A DNA stretch of 37,804 nt from Phoronis ovalis (taxonomy: Eukaryota > Phoronida > Phoronidae), in the NCBI GenBank assembly GCA_028565635.1, contig JAOXYB010002235.1:1-37804 (forward strand). The letters are read 5' to 3'. A program made the position numbers and the translations under genes. Positions 34,080 through 37,804 of the stretch are shown piece after piece (position 1 is the stretch's first letter; the number at the start of each line of letters is the position of its first letter). The notes under the pieces were generated by a model that searched no databases, was not told the origin of the DNA, and saw nothing but the letters and a program-made list of their open reading frames with translations.

Positions 34080-37000
34080 ATGGCGACTCCGGACAGAAGT
34101 CCGTCGCTGTTTGAAGGCCAAAACTGGAGTGAGTGGGCTGAGAAAATATTCCAGAAACAAGGTATGTTATTGAGGAAACACCATGTAATAAAATATAGAA
34201 GATTCTTTACTATCAGTATATTTTGTACAACTTTATGACAAGTTAAATTACGACTACAATAAAAAGTGATCTTTAAGGGGGATTATTCTTAAAAAGCGTG
34301 TGCTACTTGTCATTTGTTCCATTCCAGGCGAAGACTCTACAGACGGTCCCCCAAAGAACAAAACTGGTAGCAATATTATGAAACTGCGCAAAGATGGTGA
34401 GAAATTAACTTATTAGCACTTAGTTTTGGTCAGTAGTGAATAAAATTACTCTGTCACAACGATAGTGCCAGTAGGCAGTAGACGTGATCTTTTTTCGATT
34501 TCAATGTATCGTTTATATTGTAAACATTTGCAAAGTATTATATACGTTTGGTTTGCACATTTGTTTCTGACAAACTAGTTTAAATATTTCTTGCATTTAA
34601 CACATATTTTGTATGTTTTTCTACAGCAGATCTCTGTTTGTGTTTTAGCAATCAGAAATATAAAAAATAGTGTATTTCCCCAAATGTTACTTGAATTAGA
34701 GACTAAGCATACAGCACTGTAGTTCACTGGAGATATCTTAACACAGAAAACATTAGTCTTAGCATGAGGCCACCATTCAATAAAATGTGGAGATCGCTGT
34801 TAGTATAATTTACGATATCCGAAATTTTCTGTCGGACTGGATGTTTATAAAATAAAAAATATTTAAACGTAGCAATCATGCTTGTTTTATTATTTGGTCC
34901 CGCAATTGATTCACAGAGGAAAAGCTTGTTATTATCACTGTTTTATCATATATCATATATGTAGTTCTTGCTAGTCTTTAAATGTAATAAAAATCTCTCG
35001 TTTCAATTTGTCATCCAACCTTCATACCAGAATTGACTGGGAGTTACCTACTACTAGGATTACTTTGGTATTTCCTGTAGAGGTTGTTGAGAGCCCTAAT
35101 TAATAATTGTCCAATAGAAGTATCGCGCAACATTTCATGTTAGTTCATGATTTTTCAATAATCCGATACACTAAACTGTTGCACACAAAAATATTTATAA
35201 TGAAATATTCAATTTTAGCAACATCAAATTCTGCCAGTTACCTTAGTTAATTTAATTTCAGACATGTCATTATTTGGAGTGTGCCCATCTCAAGACCAGT
35301 GTTACCTAGTGGTGTGTGAGCGGTGTGGACAAATATTAAAACCGCAAGCACTTAAAGTACATATAGGTAAGTAAGTCTAACATAAAAATCATGCGCTTTT
35401 GAGACCTTGTTATTCTATCTTTATGTAATACGCTATGAAAACATGTTGCGTTTGTGACTGAACAAAATTTCAGGTGCTCTATTAGAGTAGTTTTTAATAT
35501 GATGCACTTTTAGTTAAGTAGAGGAAAAATTAATATGTTCCTCAAAGATGCTTCTAACAGTAATCAGATACCCTTAAATGAGGAAAGTGTAGACAATTTG
35601 TGTAATGAACTAAATTTTATTTTCATAATCCATTTTTATTATTATTACGCTTGACTCTAAAGCTGTGGGACCTTCGGGTTTATAGGACTGACTGTATTTT
35701 ATACACATTAGAGAGAGTGCTTGAAGCAAGTGTTTTATTGGTTTTAAAAATCAGACCAATCATATTTTGAACATACTTAATGTTTTTAGTCCTGGTTGAT
35801 CAATTTAATTATCTTGAATTAAATAAAAGTTGATGAGCTACACTTAGAGTGTTCTATTATAAAAATGACATTACTATTTTTAATTTCACAGAACAACGGC
35901 ATTCTTCCTCAAACCAGCCTGAGAAGAAATCTCCTGCGTCATTATCAACACATGTGCTTAACATACCAAAACCTCTCAAATCTCTGCCATATTCTCGATA
36001 CACATCACGCTCTGAATCTCCAAAACCAATCAATAAAAAATCTAGTGTAGATTTAACACAGTTAGGAATCTGTAAAACTCAAGTTCCAAATTCAGTATCA
36101 TCAGAGAGGTTATCACAGTTGAAGTCACAACAACCTGTAGTCAACTTAGAAAAGATTAAAGTGCCTTCACCTCTCGTAAGAAAAACACCAACACCCCCAA
36201 AGGTTGTAGAATCTAATGTAAAACCAAATGGAAGAGTGGAATCACCAACTGTTGATCCAGGGGGATCTGTGAAGAAAATGCAAAAGCAAATCCCATGCAA
36301 AGGTAATTCGCTGAATATTGACAGAATTGATGCTGTTTTGAGGTGTGTTTTTGCTAGTGGAAAGTATTGATCTGCCATGTGTATTATTTGAGCCAAAATT
36401 GATGTGTTTGATACAAGAATTAGAACCTAGTTACATTTCGTGAGCTATTTGAATATTATGAAACGAAGAAATATGTCAGTTATTTTAGATATTTCACATG
36501 TAAAACAAAGTTACACGATACTTCTTATGCATCAAAATTGAAGTACAGTTTATGGATTTTGCATTAATGTGTAAACAGTGTATGCTGCTTGGAAGTACCA
36601 TTTGACTAATGCTACCCTTGAATATTGTAACTTGAGCATATGCTTTTAGTTAATATTACTGACACTTTGATTGTTGTTTCAGATCGAGAGTTTGACCCTG
36701 ACATTCACTGTGGAGTTTTTGTCTCGGATACAGGTCAACAATGTACCCGCTCACTCACCTGTAAGGTAAGATAAACCTTCATTTGATGAGAAAAAACTTT
36801 GCTTGACCTGTAAAAAAAACTGTACTGTTTTACGAACTTCAATAAATTAGTACTGCTTTTTGCATGCATTTATTTTGATCATAGAAGTGAGAAATGCTCT
36901 TGGCAACACTAAGTTTTTTTCTGTCTTAGATGATGTTCTCCCTACAAAATTTATTGGCCAATAGACAGTTCTTAGTTAAAACTATTGAATTTAATGTACA

Positions 37001-37415
37001 GGAGTGACTAAAGATTTTGTGCTCTAGAATATTTCACAGAAAACGGTTCAAAATGACCCTTGGTTACTCTAGATTTTCTTCTCTTATGTCTTGCTTTATT
37101 TCCTTTGCAGCGCCATTTGTTATCTTTACGTCGTGCTGTATCTGGTCGCACTAAATCGTTTGATCAGCTACTGATTGAACACCGCTCGGCAAAGGAAAGA
37201 CAAAAACTTATTAAGCTTCAGCAGGCAGCCATCCAAGCTGCTGAGAGCATTGGTAAAACTCCTCACTTTAGCAGGACCTCGTTAAATTCATCTGGACATT
37301 TCTCACCTCTTACTCTGACCTCACCACGGACAAATTTAGCTTCTCCCTCTAGTGAGAAAGCAGAACTGGTCCTCATGAAACCTATAAATCGTATTATAAG
37401 GTCACCATTCTACAG
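34080..37415 (+). CDS. ATXN7: Ataxin-7 (SAGA deubiquitinase-module anchor), 5' part
   Basis: ATXN7/Sgf73 tethers the deubiquitinase module to SAGA in the nucleus and helps it act on ubiquitinated H2B. The exons are 34080-34161, 34328-34396, 35262-35366, 35892-36302, 36683-36765 and 37111-37415. All are GT-AG and phase-consistent, giving 351 residues before the gene runs off the window. The N-terminus MATPDRSPSLFEGQNW aligns with an internal vertebrate Met (MATVGE...SWNLW). The ZnF (about 51-89) is GVCP..., then CERCGQILKPQALKVH and RH. A Ser/Pro-rich linker is followed by the SCA7 domain (about 223-285), DREFDPDIHCGV, CTRSLTCKRH and RRAVSGRTKSFDQLLIEH. There is no polyglutamine tract. Vertebrate ATXN7L1-3 paralogues are less likely matches, but the invertebrate gene is probably pro-orthologous to several of them. 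Confidence 0.95.
35262..35366 (+). CDS. ATXN7: ATXN7 zinc-finger exon
   Basis: Encodes DMSLFGVCPSQDQCYLVVC and ERCGQILKPQALKVHI. The next exon begins EQRH, so the likely zinc ligands are Cys69, Cys72, His84 and His89. In vertebrates the matching finger anchors ATXN7 in the deubiquitinase module. All ligands are present. Confidence 0.9.
36683..37415 (+). CDS. ATXN7: ATXN7 SCA7-domain exons
   Basis: Exons 36683-36765 and 37111-37415 encode residues 223-351. HCGV, QCTRSLTCK and the following RH give Cys232, Cys243, Cys249 and His252, the SCA7 zinc site that in ataxin-7 contacts nucleosomal H2A-H2B. The second exon adds the RRAVSGRTKSFDQLLIEHRS helix and a Ser/Thr-rich stretch. It ends at donor AG|GTAAGT with a split Arg codon, so the gene continues beyond the window. 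Confidence 0.93.
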
Positions 37416-37804
37416 GTAAGTAAACCTAGCAATTGTGTTATATGTCAATGAACTGGCATCATTAATAAGGCAATCTCTCGTTGTTCGCTTGAACTTATAC
37501 CAATGAAGATTTTTTTAAATTGTGTGTCCTGTGCTAGAAATCAGTAGTAGGTGCTTTGTGAGTTCATTTAAGCAGTGCTAATTCTTTGTAGAAAAACAAT
37601 CAAATTACTAATGCACAATATACAACAACATGCATTCTGGAAAATGGTGGTGGCACAGTGTTATTTACTGCTGTCTATCAGTATAGTGTCTGCCAGTCTC
37701 TCAAATGGCTGCTTCCATATGCTCTCAATTAGTCTAAGTTTAGACCCTTGTTTGTATTTTTAAATTCATTTTTGTTAAAAATTGAGTTTAAATCCCTATA
37801 TAAA
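37416..37804 (+). other. Start of next ATXN7 intron, runs off the window
   Basis: AT-rich sequence after donor GTAAGT at 37416. The short open frame at 37575-37763 encodes a Ser/Leu/Cys-rich peptide unlike ATXN7 and is not preceded by a good acceptor in a matching phase. Confidence 0.7.

Noticed and set aside
36079-36396. 105-codon minus-strand frame
   Set aside because: Antisense shadow of the ATXN7 linker exon.

Overview
The window is a piece of an AT-rich animal nuclear genome. Genes are split into small exons with GT-AG introns, intergenic and intronic DNA is dominated by short foldback (MITE-like) elements, and the three proteins found are all metazoan families. The proteins diverge clearly from vertebrate orthologues, and one of them (ataxin-7) lacks the vertebrate N-terminal extension. 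I therefore suspect an invertebrate, possibly a marine spiralian or a deuterostome, but the sequence does not let me fix the phylum.

Layout. Positions 1-7797 have no convincing coding exon; they are the flank or an upstream intron of IQSEC and carry two foldback elements (about 4917-5235 and 5292-6040). An IQSEC-type Arf guanine-nucleotide exchange factor lies on the + strand. I place its first coding exon at 7798-7916, followed by a roughly 13 kb intron (7917-20938) with nested MITEs, a microsatellite and a tRNA-like SINE relic. Nine further coding exons run from 20939 to the stop at 27105, and a poly(A) signal is at 28066. On the - strand, all seven coding exons of THOC7 run from 33631 down to 28635, tail-to-tail with IQSEC. 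On the + strand, ataxin-7 (ATXN7) starts at 34080, and six coding exons are visible before the gene leaves the window.

How the genes relate. IQSEC activates Arf GTPases at membranes. THOC7 is a subunit of the THO/TREX transcription-export complex. ATXN7 is the anchor of the SAGA deubiquitinase module. THOC7 and ATXN7 are divergent, with start codons 448 bp apart, so they probably share a bidirectional promoter that contains a perfect CRE palindrome. As I recall it, the same head-to-head pair exists on human 3p14, so this looks like very old microsynteny between two genes of nuclear gene expression.

I found no unknown multi-gene system. The items most worth a second look are the conserved divergent pair, the short upstream IQSEC exon recovered by splice-phase matching, two overlapping perfect palindromes in a THOC7 intron, and the dense, partly nested population of non-autonomous elements.
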